A DNA stretch of 64,000 nucleotides from Juglans regia (GCF_001411555.2 NC_049909.1:16602623-16666622), one strand, 5' to 3'. Positions 28,066 through 40,289 are shown, numbered from the stretch's first letter. The notes: a model not told the origin generated them from the sequence alone. Numbers and translations: made by a program.

Positions 28066-28183
28066 AAAACTGAATTAGTATTATCAACATTGGGTTTGGT
28101 TATTTGGAACACTGAACATCATCATTAGGACATTTTAACTTCCGAATAACCAATCCCAGTGTTGGTAATACTAATTCAGTTTT
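28066..28183. repeat. 43-bp inverted repeat with 33-bp loop
   Basis: The left arm (28066-28108) and right arm (28141-28183) are reverse complements with four mismatches by eye. Three of them would be G:U pairs in an RNA read from the plus strand. It lies about 300 bp past the stop of the minus-strand zinc-finger gene. It may be a tiny MITE or a hairpin RNA source; no known miRNA sequence was recognised in it. Confidence 0.75.
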
Positions 28184-28474
28184 TCTCCCAGTTAGTGCAA
28201 GCCAGTAGTGTATTCGAGAGGTGTAGGTTTGCAACTTAAAAGAAGGAACAAAATGAAAATCCATTTTGCACAACAGAAAACCCATAAAGACAGATCAATA
28301 TCTAAGCATTTGATTCTATAGCCACATTGCATAAGAATCCGCAATCAACATGAAGATATTTGCATCCACTATGTTACATCAGTGTACAGTATTTCACAGT
28401 TACTTTAAGAGATTTGATCTTCTGAACAAGCTAACCTTAACTCTTTTCTCCAATTGAAAACCCCTTCCAACAAA

Positions 28475-31400
28475 TCATAAATTTTCTATCTGCTCAAGGG
28501 ATGAGAAATGCGAATCGATCCTGCTGAGAGTTTCTTGATCAATATCTGTCGTGCTAATCAATTTTTTCAAAGAATAATGAAACTTTTTTCTGGGTTCTGA
28601 ATCAATTATAGGAGTCTGATCCTCCAGGGATGCATCTTTAATTCCTGTTTGATTAGATACTGTGTCCTGATTAAATAGCTGTAGTTTCATCTCCAAGCAA
28701 GATTTAAGATCCTCTTCATTTCGGGCTTTGTTCAACTTATCAATAAGATCACTTATAGTCGATGCCTTCTCAGTCTTCGAAATTTTGGCCTTTTTTGTTC
28801 CTTCATTTTGTTCATCTTGGTCATTTGGTTCATTAATGGCATCATCCAAATCGGGCTTCTGAAGCTCTTTTAATCCCTCATCAACAATTTGTTTAATCCT
28901 CCTCCTGAAGTTATCTTTTCTTATTGAGTTTGATCTTAGCTGCAACTTCAGTCTCGAGACCATTGTCTCAGTGTTGGCCTCCATAGAAGTAGGTTTAGGG
29001 TTTGAAACAGATGACTCGTCTTCAATGGACCCTTCAAGAATAGATTTCACAGAAAAAACTTCTTCAAGTAGACTAATATTATGCATGTATCGGTCAAAAG
29101 CTTCATCCTCCACTTCAACGTTTCTGTCCCTGTATTCCTTTAACTTGGAAAATCTCCATTCATTAATTGCTGCAGCATCCTGAGAAAACATCCTATATCA
29201 GGACAAGTAATTCTTACTGCCACAATATCTCAAATATGAATGAAAATAAATTGATTCATTCCTTTTACCTTTTTAGTCAGTGGCTTTCTCGAACGGAGTG
29301 GGATTTGCACATTATTGAACTGGGCAAAATTGTTGGAAAGCTGCCGAAGTGATACAACTCTAAGCGAAGCCCTGAGATAAAGCCCAAACAAAACAAAATG
29401 TTCAAGGCAAAATAACTTGAAACAGCAGTGGTACATATATTTGTAAGAACTATGCCAAAGAAGTTGCTGAAAAGCAATGCCAAAAAGGGTTACAGCGGAG
29501 CCTCATAAAAGAAAGCATACTTAGCGACTTCAATTGTGGAAATCAAATTTGACAAAACAACACTTAATTTCCATGCAAAATGTGTCGAAAGGGATATTCA
29601 AAGCTGGTGGCCATTGAAACTAAATATTTCAAGATATCCTCTGCAAACTCAGATAATTAGAGATGGCATCGCCGAGAAGATGGAATGTTGATTGGCTGGG
29701 TGGAAGAGACTCTCTCTCTAAAGGCTGCTGGATAACTTTGAACAGAAATACATATCCAATTTGCCTACTTATAGTAGCATGTGGGAACGTCACTTTAGGG
29801 ATGCTGTGGGTCTTACGGGAGTTCTGGTGTGGAAAAATATTGGGAAGGGGTTGGGAACTCTCTAATTTTATCCTATTTTAGGTTCAAAGATTAGATTTTG
29901 GTATGATGTGTGGTAGGGCTATAGGCGCCTAAATGCAACTTTACCCAAAATGTTTAGGATTTCTCGTTGTAAGAAGATCTCAGTAGCAAATTACTGGCAA
30001 CTTTCTCATGGTACTAGACAATGGAATATCACCATTAAAAACTCGGTGCAGTAATGGAGTTGATTTCTTCATTCTTTCAGCTCTTCTGCTACTTCAGGAT
30101 TAGAGGTCGGGTGTGGAGAGGATCCTGCGGACCCCTTCCAAGAAAAGGAATTTTGATGTTAAAACCTTTTATCATTTCCTATGCCCCCTCGAATCCTCCA
30201 TTTCCTTGAAAAGATATTTGGAAAAACAAGGCTCCATCGGAGGTGACTTTCTATGTGTGGACAGCAGCATTAGGCAAGATATAAACTATCGATAAGCTGA
30301 TAAAAAAGCGCATCACAGTGATGAATTGGTGCTGTTCATGCAAGAAGAGCGACAAAACCAGTGCACTACAAGGTGGCTAGAAATTTATTGGCCTTAGCTT
30401 TACATTTTTTGTGTGTAGCATAGGTAATGCCACAACCAGGTAGGGCTGTTGGCTTGTTGGAGATGTCAGAATATTGGTCAGTGCAGCACAGAAATTTGGC
30501 GGGTGGTTCTTGTGTGCTTAATGTTTCTTTGCAAGGAATGCAACGCTTGGAACTTTGAAGATTGTGAGATTACAGTAGTAGGCCAGGAGCCATTATGCTA
30601 AAAACACAATATCTGTCAGCTGCCTATAGTTCTAGCTTTTCCAATTATCTAGAATTTATGCATTACTTTTACTTCTCCTCCCTAATTGGGCACTTTCTCC
30701 TGTTTGTATTCTTTTTTTTTATCGGTTGTATTCCTGTTTGTATTCTACGCCTTGATAAAATTGCTGGACTAATTTGAAAAAAATATGAACTTCGCATATG
30801 TAACTTAACTATGTAAAACAAAGAAGTGAGACAGCAGACTTTTTTTGGTATAAAGTTTATGTATTGCTACACAGCTGTGAAGATAATAAGAATTGGAGGC
30901 AGGACTGAAAAGGCTGAGCAAAAAGAAAAGAAAAGATAAATAAAACCGTTATGATACATAAGGCTCAATATAATCCCGTGGTAGAAAAGGACGAAGAATA
31001 CATACAATACATATTTGTGTTTGAGAGAGACTTCTTGAGCCAATCACATCCCCAAAGAAGACATGAATCATTAAAGATGGGGTTTCTTTAAATGAGTAGT
31101 TGAGTGAACTATTCAATTGAATGATGTTGAGCATGTTTCCCAACAGCCAATGGCCAGAGAAACAGGCATGAAAGAGTGCAATGCAATTCTTTACAAAAAT
31201 TATATTCTAGGTTGTTGTTGTTGTTGTTGTCCTAAACACTAGAAACATGAGTAGAAATAATTTGAGATGGAATTAATTGCATGGGGTTTTTTTATTGGCA
31301 CCAGGTGTCTGGAAACAGTGTCCCGACTAATCCCAGAGGTGCAAAGACCCTCGGCAAGGACTAGGAGTGTCCTGCAAGTGAACCTTGGGTAATTCAAGGG

Positions 31401-33479
31401 AAAAATCCCTTAGTCTAATGGCCACTGGTAATTGTTTGCACCCAAGAGGATTCAAACCTTAGACCTAGAGGGAGCATACCATCAAGACCAACTAACCAAG
31501 GCCTTTACCACTTGAGCCAACCCCTAGGGGTTATTAATTGCATGGGTTCTTGATGCTCATTACTTACCCAGAGGGAGATGCCTCAGATGCTTGTTGGTCG
31601 AACATGGGAGTGCTTGAGCTCGATGTCTTGTCTGGAACAGTTGCACTTGCTTTCAAAACTGCATTCATAATAAATAAGATAGGAAAAGAGGGAATAGGGT
31701 CATTCTCACCAAAAAAAAATCTGAAACAAAGACATAAAATCTCCTTCTCAGCCTCACTACAGGAGTAGAGCTTAGATTTACAAGATTCACTCCTTCATAG
31801 TACATACACTTCATGTGACTAACAAAATTAACATTTAAACCTCTATATATTGATTGATATTGCTCCTCTAGGCAGCAGTAGAGCCCAGGCCTGGGTTCCA
31901 AACCAGCATCCATAGCAAGCAATGCCATTGTCCCAATGGCATTGTGCAACGCTTAGGGTTACATAGTCTCACACAAGTCAATAGAGAAAGGAAACTTTGC
32001 ATGTATGTATGTATGAATGTACAGTCTTTATATACTACATTAAAGTCATGAAAAATCCAACAACTCAACAAGTTAAGATTACAAAATCTCAAACTCTAAG
32101 CAAACAAAAATAAAGGAATCGCCAGCCCAATTATATATGCATTACAGTGTCTTAAGCCTAAGCTTAAACAAGTCCACATTCAAAGCATTTTTTTTATTGA
32201 TCCTTCGGAGGAAAACTTGTGCATGTCCCTGACTAGCCAAAAAGAAGAAACATAGGAACAAACTTCTAACAGTCTTTATGTTAGAGTTGCAGACTGAAGA
32301 GATGAATTAATAGCGAAGGAGCATTCATAGGTTCAGAATAGGCACTTATTGAACAATGGTGAATATAACATCAATGGTGAGCAAGTTGGGTATATTTTAC
32401 TATTATATGACAGTTAAACTTCACATTATTGAACAATGCTGTCGTCAAACAATGACCACGAGACAAAAGGACCAGTGTTCAACACTACATATATACTTCA
32501 AATTAGCATACCGTGAATGGGACAAGGATTTTGATCTCTTGAACAGCAACTCTTGCATGACTTGAATGGACACCTACATTGTCAGTTTTGTTTACGAAAG
32601 ATATAATCTCAATGTGTAAAAATAAAGGAGAAATCAAAACACATTTCTGAAAAACTTCTGAAAAAAAAAAAACCCATAAAATTACTTTTCAACCTTAACC
32701 ATCCGTAAAAATACATTTCATTTAAAAGGGGTTAAAGGGGTTCTATTAGATGGGCAATAGACATGCTCGAATGGGTAATCATACTGCTTAACATGCCTTT
32801 TTTCTTTATTCTTGAAAGACCTAGGAGCCACCGTTTGATGACTCGGGAATGTAAAATCTTCCATGTTCGACATAGAAAGTTAGATTTATGCAGCTCATAT
32901 TCTAACTAGCCCATCCTCGTTATTTGTTTCTTAAGAGTTCAAGAGGTTTGAGGCAAAGGAACGCATTTTAATCAATTATCCCGCCTTCTTACAATGTCGT
33001 ATAGTATAATGTTCAATTCATGTGCCTAAGAAAGACCTTCCTCTCGGTTCACATTTTCTATCGACCATTTTTGTAGTTTATCCGCTGCACAACACTAGTC
33101 AATATCCCAAAACCGCGACTTCTATTGCAATTTGACTTGATTTTCTTTCTTGCTTTCCAAATCGAAAAATGAAAAAATAAATATCTCTACCAAGGAAGAA
33201 CTGCATCAAGAAAGTAATTAAACCCTCCAAAAACCCAAAAGGTAATACAAAAACATAGAGGCACACATACCAAAAAATTCTAGGGTTTCGAAACCTATAC
33301 AAGCGCAAACCAAAATAAGCAAGAGAATACCTGGAGCGAGCAACATTGCCGCATATCTGACACTTAGGCTTGTTGAGCCCGCGGAGGGTCTTCGGCGGCG
33401 TGTCCGTACGGTGCGAGGAGTTGTGGGATGCGGCGGGGGCGGTGGTATTGTGGGACGGAGCTGGCGACGAGGCCGCCAT
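28475..33479 (-). CDS. SHI/LRP1-type zinc-finger protein with charged C-terminus, complete, 5 exons
   Basis: Seen: exons 33479-33331, 32573-32512, 31658-31568, 29371-29269 and 29179-28475, all with GT/AG borders and consistent phases, give 369 residues. Residues 1-35 are Ser/Pro/His/Thr-rich. Residues about 40-70, split by intron 1, carry Cys with spacing CX2CX7CX4CX2CCX6C (KCQIC, then RCPFKSCKSCC, then CPIH). This is the spacing of the plant SHI/SRS/LRP1 RING-like finger. A basic segment (LRSRKPLTKK) follows. The last 234 residues start INEWRFSKLKEYRDRN and are highly charged, with Lys/Glu-rich helices likely to form coiled coils and a Lys/Arg patch (RKDNFRRRIK). No SHI-type IGGH domain was seen. 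Function is not known to me. The finger suggests DNA or protein binding in the nucleus, which is inference only. Intron 3 is about 2.2 kb because it contains a LINE and a SINE. Confidence 0.88.
29660..30790 (+). mobile_element. Truncated L1-type LINE, 3' part, in intron 3 of the zinc-finger gene
   Basis: Plus-strand translation in several frames gives pieces typical of the end of plant LINE polyproteins. The clearest are near 30210-30250 (IWKNKAPSEVTFYVWT-like) and 30310-30350 (a NWCCSCKK-like zinc-binding region), which match the region in the LINE at 61188. Stops and frameshifts are frequent. The 3' end near 30650-30790 has a TGTTTGTATTC tail and a short A run. It is antisense to the host gene and lies between exons 3 and 4. 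Confidence 0.7.
31286..31532 (-). mobile_element. tRNA-derived SINE with 14-bp target duplication
   Basis: On the minus strand the element starts AACCCCTAGGGGTTGGCTCA. It has an A box TGGCTCAAGTGG (31519-31508) and a B box GGTTTGAATCC (31458-31448) at tRNA-like spacing, and ends in a short A run. Perfect copies of attaattgcatggg flank it (31272-31285 and 31533-31546). The size of 247 bp and the polymerase III boxes are as expected for a plant SINE. It sits in intron 3 of the zinc-finger gene, 36 bp from exon 3, in the same orientation as the gene. Confidence 0.88.
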
Positions 33480-33616
33480 CGATGAAGGTTGGAGCTTTCC
33501 GAGGTAAGCTTCTAGGAAGCCAGCGTTGGAGCTTTATTTGTGTTCGTTTGTTTTGGCGCCTGAGAAATTTCGTAGGGGAGTTCTAACTTAACTTCAGGCA
33601 CCGATACAATGGAATA

Positions 33617-33650
<34 letters not shown>

Positions 33651-34238
33651 GGGATCGGAAGCACGGCACCCGCGGCAATGGGGATTCTTTCATTGCGGGC
33701 TAATGGGCCAATGGCTATACATATACGGTTTATTTAAATGGGCCGGGTCGGTGCATATTTTTTTAAACTTTTTAATACCAAATGTCAGCCAAAAAATAAA
33801 ATTATATTTAAAAAGCAAATTGATCAAATGGTGTTTACAAATCAATGATAACATATTGAGGAAGGAAAAAAATTCCATGGTATGCCTTTTCTTGAGAAAC
33901 TATTAGCTTGCATAACGTATCCCCTCCTCTCCCATTCGGAATCTGAATCCATAGATGCTGAGTCTATCATCTTTTTCTATCTGCTTCTAAGAGTGCTTAA
34001 ATGGTCATTATCCGAGTGAAGGGATGAATTGCATATCTCACTCTTATTTCATTATGATAAGGTGATATTGTCAATCAACTTTTAATTTTTTTATTTTAAA
34101 AAACAAATCATCGTCCACAAGAATGATGATAAGTATCATCGATGTAAAATATGGTAATAGTGTGATATGTAGTATTTGTCGTCAAGGAATGCATCATCAC
34201 TCGTCCTTGAAAATTACTCCTGTAAAGATAATATTAAT
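33480..34238. promoter_or_regulatory. 5' flank of the zinc-finger gene
   Basis: The first 120 bp upstream of the start codon are less AT-rich and probably hold the 5' UTR and core promoter on the minus strand. An (AAT)n microsatellite is at 33617-33650. No other gene is seen before the repeated units start near 34239. Confidence 0.4.
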
Positions 34239-34409
34239 TGAACCAACTGATTTTGTTTTTTGTTTTTTGTTTTTTTAAATCAAATGAGTTCATTCGTTGG
34301 GTAATAAAACGGGTACAAGACCATAATTTTTAGTGGCGCCGACTACATCTATGGTATTTGAGAATAGTGCCCCATCTATCATAAGAACTTAATGCTTGTC
34401 TCCAATTAA

Positions 34410-34969
34410 GAGCATTAGCATTAATTTACGTGTATACATATATAAAATTACATCTTTTACATAATTATTTTGTCATTTAAACAAAATTTTTATATTGACT
34501 TATGTATATTTGAGGCAAAATAATAATAAAAATATTATTATTATTTTATTATTATTATTATTTTGTTAAAATCAATTTTTATATATATATTTTGCAATTA
34601 GCATCTACTATATACATTTGACATTAATAATAAAAAAATAATTTTTTTATGTATTATATTCAAAATATAATAAAATGAAAAAAATATATATAATATATTA
34701 TAATAATAAAATGAATGTGCATGTGAAGATTTGTTGTGTTGTTGAAAGAGGAAGAAAATGAAAAGATTGTGAGAGAGAGAGTGCGAGGGGAGAGAAATAA
34801 TGATTAAAATATGTTTTATAGAATGAATAGTAATTATTCAAATTTAGATAAGCATTGTTCATAACTAACTAAATATTTGGATATGTATAAACCAATATAG
34901 AAAATTTTAAGATCATATTATATAAATATTACTTTGCATATACATATACATAAGCCAATATAAATGCTC
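34410..34969. mobile_element. PIF/Harbinger (Tourist-like) MITE with TAA duplication
   Basis: The left end is GAGCATTAGCATTAATTTA and the right end is aataTAAATGCTC. Both are flanked by TAA (34407-34409 and 34970-34972), the TWA duplication typical of the superfamily. The interior is AT-rich with no open frame. It lies in the segment found only in unit 1. Confidence 0.7.
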
Positions 34970-35272
34970 TAATACGATTATAGATTATACTCTTTTTAAA
35001 AAAACTTTGTTACCCAGTCACTCTTGTTGACAGAGTGAGTGACTTCATTTATTAATCACTTAAAATGTGTCACATCAGTAAATATGATTAAGAATGATAA
35101 CATTTAAGATAAATAATAATATTTTATGAATTTGAAAACCTTTCACACTTTCTCCTCTTTTACTACCTACTTTTTTTTTATTTATTTGAGTTATTTTACG
35201 AATCAATTTTATTGATATTATCAATGAAACTGATCTTTGATGAAATCGTTTTTTCAGGTTCTAATTGAACTA

Positions 35273-35635
35273 AGGCTTGTTTGGAAGAGTTTTCATATTG
35301 TCTCTTCTCGTCTCATTTCATTCTCAAATATCATTTAAATATAAATATTTTTTAATTTTAAATATTTAATTTTTTAATCTAATTATTACTTAATCATTAT
35401 AATTTTTCCTAACTTCTAAATAAAATACAAAAAATAATTCATTTTCAAATCTTAAAACAAATATAATATTAAAAAAATATATTCTAATAATATTTTAATA
35501 TTTTGATTGAACTATTTCTCTCTCATTTTTTAAAACTAAATAAAATATCATAACTTAAATTATTTTACTATCATTCACAAATAATTTAACTATTATTTAT
35601 AAATTTTTTATCCCATCTTATTTTTCAAATATCCT
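35273..35635. mobile_element. Family G MITE (diverged), unit 1
   Basis: Starts aaggcttgtttggaagagtt with cgtctcatttcattctcaaa, like the copy at 46054. The right end is not clear. Its 3' part is also present at the start of units 2 and 3, so the element was cut by the rearrangement that separates unit 1 from them. Confidence 0.5.
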
Positions 35636-36359
35636 TATATTTTTCTATACGTACAATTAGGCCAACTGATCACTAATAATTTTAAAAGAGTTGACTAATA
35701 AGTTAGGACTCCTACTTTGATCTATGGCTTTCGGAATTAATTAATTAAAAAAATTAGGAGATGTCTTCGGGATAGCGACAAAATTGCAATAGATTAGCAA
35801 AATTGGTTGTATTGTAATGTTCTCTATCCACTTATCCAATAAAATAATGGGGAAAAATACAAAATAAATCGCTATTGATAATATACAAAATAATGGAAAA
35901 ATTTTTTAAAAAAAATAGAGAAAAGTTCTGGAACGGTCTGGTGACCTTTCCCAATTTACACCGACCAATAGAATTTTAACATATATAAGATTTATGTGTC
36001 TTATAGTGTCCTCTACTTTATTGAATCAACTCTCTTCTTTCTCCCCCTCATTTTTCTTATTTTCCCAATGAACTATGTTCTTTCTCCTCTCCCCATTGTC
36101 CCTTCCTCTCTTCTCTCCCCTCTCATCTTTATACTCTTTGTCTTGTTGGGAACCCGTCTCCAATCTAGAACCTATTGGATTTTAGCCATTACTTGAAGTT
36201 TTTTTGTTTCTTCTGCATATTAAGCATTTAGGGCTGTTGATCTGGTGTGCAGTTTTTATATGTGCGATGCGATGATTCTTCCATAGTTTTAAGAGTTGTT
36301 TTCATCTTCAGATTAAAAAATTATGGTGCATACCTCTGTTCATAGATTTTGGAGGCTTG

Positions 36360-36655
36360 GGCTGCGTTTAGTTTTCAAATTCAGTTCAACTGAGTTCAGT
36401 TTAACTTTAGGCTGAGCCTAATATTCAAATACCCAACTCTCAAATTACTAAACTCATCATAACTCAAAACTTTATTACACGTGGGACTTACAACATTTTT
36501 TAATTTTCCATAAAAGTAATAAATTCATCTTAACATCTAAACACATTTTAAACTCAATTTAGATGTGCTCCACATAACTCTCTTCACTACTTAACTTACT
36601 ACTATTCATAAATAACTCAATTCAACTGAATTCAACTCAACATCCAAACGTAACC
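36360..36655. mobile_element. Family G MITE in unit 1
   Basis: Left end ggctgcgtttagttttcaaattcag, right end caactcaacatccaaacgtaacc. Orthologous copies are at 38211 (unit 2) and 42189 (unit 3), so it was present before the duplications. Confidence 0.7.
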
Positions 36656-37869
36656 TAAAAAATCATGGTGCATAACTCTATTATGGTTTCAAAATCCAAG
36701 AAACAACTCAAAAAATGTATTTTTAAATGAAATCTTATTATTACAGTTATCCATAAGAACCAATATTACATCTTGGATATAATGAAAATGATAAATTTTA
36801 TTTTGAATATCACGTTCTTCTGTAAATTTATTTTGAATGTATTATATGCTTCTTTATTTGAGCTCCTCAATAGAAATTTGAGCAGGACGACGGGTGAAGA
36901 GAAATAAAATAGAAAAGAGGGGAGAGGAGAGAGAGAAAGAGAAAACAAAGAGAAAACACTTTATATTTTATAAAAAAAAATTTATAAATATAAGATATGA
37001 GAATAAATAGTAACTAATAGATAGAATTTAATAATGTTATGGGTACCGACTGATTTTATTTTTTGTTTTTTTAAATCAAATGAGTTGATTCGTTGGGTAA
37101 TAATATTTTAATTTTATAATATTTTAATTCAATTATTTCTATCTCATTTTCCAAAACTAAATAAAATATCATAACTTAAATTATTTTACTATCATTCACA
37201 AATAATTTAACTATTATTTATAAATTTTTTATCTCATCTTATTTTTCAAGTATTCTTATATTTTTCTATACGTACAATTATGCCAACTGATCATTAATAA
37301 TTTTAAGAGTTGACTAATAAGTTAGGACTCCTACTTTGGTCTATGGCTTTCGGAATTAATTAATTAAAAAAATTAGGAGATGTCTTCAGGATAGCGACAA
37401 AATTGCAATAGATTAGCAAAATTGGTTGTCTTGTAATGTTCTCTATCCATTTCTCCAATAAAATAATGGAAAAAAAATACAAAATAAATCGCCATTAATC
37501 ATATATAAAATAATGAAAATAAATAAAAAAATAAATCACCACTAATAACAAAAATAGAGAAAAGTTCTGAACGGTCGGGTGACCTTCCCTAATTTACACT
37601 GACCAATAAAATTTTAACATATATAAGATTTATGTATCTTATAGTGTGCTCTATTTTACTGAATCAGGTGCATTCTTTCTCCCATCTTTTCTTTTTTCTT
37701 ATTTGCCCAGTGAACTATGCTCTTTCTCCTCTCTCCCTTTTTCCCTTATCTCTTCTCTCCCCTCTTCTTTGTCCTCTTTGTCTTGTTGGGAACCCATCTC
37801 CAATCTAGAACCCAATGGATTTTAGCCATTAATTAAAGTTTTTTGTTTTTTCTGCATATTAAGTATTTG

Positions 37870-38070
37870 AGAAAGTCTACTATGCCGTCCCAAACATATT
37901 TCTCGGTTTGACCGCTCAGTGATTTTTATTTATTTATTTTTTACTAAATGATGAAGAAAGTAATTTTAAATGTATTGATGTATTTTTTTTAATATTTAAA
38001 TACATTAAAAAATGTAAATAGAAAAATAAAAAAAAAAGTTATTTTTGCAACTAGCGTTAGCACCACTTTT
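37870..38070. mobile_element. MITE family M9 with 9-bp duplication; absent from unit 1
   Basis: It is flanked by aagtatttg (37861-37869) and aagtattta (38071-38079), 8 of 9 identical. Unit 1 has the single uninterrupted site aagcattta (36222-36230). The ends are agaaagtctactatgcc and, reversed, aaaagtggtgctaacgc. A 9-bp duplication points to the Mutator-like superfamily. Confidence 0.8.
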
Positions 38071-38210
38071 AAGTATTTAGGGCTGTTGATCTGGTGTGCA
38101 GTTTTTACATGTACGATGCGACGTTTCTTCCATAGTTTTAAGAGTTGTTTTCATCTTCAGGCTAAAAAATCATGGTGCATACCTCTCTTAAAGGATTTTG
38201 GAGACTAAGA

Positions 38211-38548
38211 CTGCGTTTGGTTTTCAAACTCAGTTGAGTTCAGCAGATTTTAGTCTAACTTTAAACCGAGCCAACATCTAAATATCAAACTCTCAAATTA
38301 TTAAATTCATCTAAACTTAAAATTTTTTTACATGTGAAACCCACAATATTTTTTAACTTAAAATATATTTATACGTGAGACCTACAATATTTTTTAATTT
38401 CTCATAAAATTACTAAATTTATCTTAACATTCTACACACTTTAAATTCAGTTTAGATTGACTTCACATAACTCTCTTCATTACTCAACTCATTACTATTC
38501 ATAAATAATGCAATTCAATTGAGCTCAGCTCAACATCCAAATCCAACC
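38211..38548. mobile_element. Family G MITE in unit 2
   Basis: Left end ctgcgtttggttttcaaactcag, right end cagctcaacatccaaatccaacc. It matches the copies at 36360 and 42189 in position and sequence. Confidence 0.7.
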
Positions 38549-38860
38549 TAAAAAATAGTGGTGCATAACTCTATTATAGTTTCAAAATCCATGAAACAAC
38601 TCAAAAAATGTATTTTTAAATGAAATCTTATTGTTACAGTTATCCATAAGAACCAATATAACATTCTGAATATGATGAAAAATATAAATTTTATTTTGAA
38701 TATCACGTTCTATAAATTTGTTTTAAATGTATTATATGCTTTTTATGCTTCTTTATTTGAGTTATTTAGTAGAAATTTGAGCAGGACGACGGGTGAAAAG
38801 AGAGAAAAAGGAAAAGAGGGGAGATAAGAAAGAGGAAAATCAAAAACAAAATGATGTAAT

Positions 38861-39097
38861 GGAAAATACTACTCTTACCGTTTATTTCTACCGCTCTATT
38901 TTACCGTTGTGATTTTTTAATTTTTTTTTTACTTAGTAATTAAGAAAGTGTTTTTTAATAATATTGTGATTTTTTTATTTTTTTTTTAAATATTTAAAAA
39001 TGTTAAAAAATACATATAAAAAAAGTAAAAAAAAAAAAAAAAATAGCCTAACGGTAGCTCCCAGCGGGAGCTGGGAGCGGTAGGCGTAGCATCACTC
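38861..39097. mobile_element. MITE family M9, private to unit 2
   Basis: It is flanked by tgatgtaat and taatgtaat (8 of 9 identical). Unit 3 has the unoccupied site taatgtaat at 42830-42838. Ends are ggaaaatactactcttaccg and, reversed, agagtgatgctacgcctaccg. The interior has the family's poly-T/poly-A core and a hairpin agctcccagcgggagctggg near the right end. Confidence 0.8.
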
Positions 39098-39649
39098 TAA
39101 TGTAATCGTTTGCATGTGGTTTATTATCTACTTTGATGCAACCCATACGTGATAGTGTCTTATTCACGGGTGAAAAGGGATTTTTGCCACCCGACCGACT
39201 GGGAGCGACTCTCATAAAAATAATCGGAGCAAAGATGCATGCATTTAGTGGCATTTATGTCACCCGGGTGAATAGGTTCAGCACAATGCACATGAAACAC
39301 TATTTTATTACTGGCATTGCATTATTTATAGGACTGGTTGTGAAAACTCCAATCAAAATATTTTGTCGTGGCCTTCCTTTTCTCGACACATTATTTTAGA
39401 ATATAGATGTTTTAAATCATATAAACTTATTTTTATTATTAAAAATATTTAATGTATAATATTAAATTATATTATTTTATAATTTTAATTTTATAAATTA
39501 ACTTTTAAAATAATTTTGTATTAAGAAAATTTTATATACCACGTCAAATTATAATATTTTATAAATTTTCCTTTACGATTACAAGCACCGGAGAAAGAGA
39601 TAGAGTATACCAAATAAAAAATGTCAATTGATCATATACATTGGACAAT

Positions 39650-39873
39650 AGATAATTATAGGTTTATTACCTCTTACCATTCATTTACTATTCTATAATG
39701 TATTTAAAATTTTTATTTTTTTATTATTTTTTTTAAGTATATTTTTTAACATCCTTATTCATTAAGAACAAATTAAAAAAATATACAATTTTATTGATAG
39801 TCACTTCCTTAACCATTAAATAAAAAAAATAGTAATAAACATGTGGTAGAAGATAATAAACCTATCATTATCC
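39650..39873. mobile_element. MITE family M9 (core reversed), unit 2
   Basis: Flanked by ttggacaat and ttagacaat. Ends are agataattataggtttatta and its inverse taataaacctatcattatcc. The same insertion is in unit 3 at 43361, with a perfect duplication. Confidence 0.75.
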
Positions 39874-39999
39874 TTAGACAATACTCCTAATAAAACCCAT
39901 GAAGAGATAAAGACAGAATAGTTGACTTGTGTTTGGTTTTCTTAGTGACTACGTTATTAATAGTTTAAAACACATCTCTAAATATATATTTAAAGGATC

Positions 40000-40089
40000 A
40001 ATCCACAAAGACCCAAAAGAAAGCATACTTTTTGAGATGATAAGAATCCACAAAGATTCAAAAGAAAGCCGAGTCTTTGAGTTGATAAG
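40000..40089. repeat. Two tandem 45-bp repeats
   Basis: The phrase aatccacaaaga…aaaagaaagc…ttgagatgataaga occurs twice with a period of 45 bp. The same pair is present in unit 3 at 43709-43798. The 15-codon period gives a repetitive peptide in a 67-codon frame, but there is no other sign of coding. Confidence 0.75.
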
Positions 40090-40289
40090 ATGGGTTTATC
40101 ATTCATTGATGTTTTTATATTATACATATTAGATGCTTTCATTGTCTCTATTTGAATCATCGTGAGTGGTGGCCAAATATGAAATTTGTAGTGTTTTGAG
40201 CATTAGGTTTCTTCAAATCTCTTTTATTTGATAATGAAAAAAATGCTATTTTTTATTATTAATTTTGTCATCTTTAATCACACAAGAGA

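Larger units (their letters stand above)
23779..28474. other. AT-rich intergenic DNA with MITEs, no gene seen
   Basis: No supported coding frame. (AT)n tracts occur near 24078-24107, 26526-26549 and 27617-27648. The part nearest 28474 is downstream of the minus-strand zinc-finger gene and may hold its 3' UTR, including the inverted repeat at 28066-28183. Confidence 0.5.
34239..37034. repeat. Direct repeat unit 1 of three
   Basis: It starts near gattttgttttttgttttttg and shares long stretches with units 2 and 3: ctatacgtacaattaggccaactgatc, ttgttgggaacccgtctccaatctagaacc, gagcaggacgacgggtgaa. Relative to the others it has about 1.2 kb extra (roughly 34305-35490, including a Tourist-like MITE). 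It also lacks the 1.9 kb that follows the purine-rich stretch in units 2 and 3. No gene is seen. Confidence 0.8.

Noticed and set aside
31448..31519. tRNA gene from the A and B boxes
   Set aside because: The boxes belong to a SINE with target duplications. The sequence does not fold into a full cloverleaf by eye.
39133..39399. 88-codon frame in unit 2 with a similar 85-codon frame in unit 3 (42853-43110)
   Set aside because: Indels between the two copies shift the frame in the middle, and neither matches a known family. The shared C-terminal part only reflects nucleotide similarity of the units.
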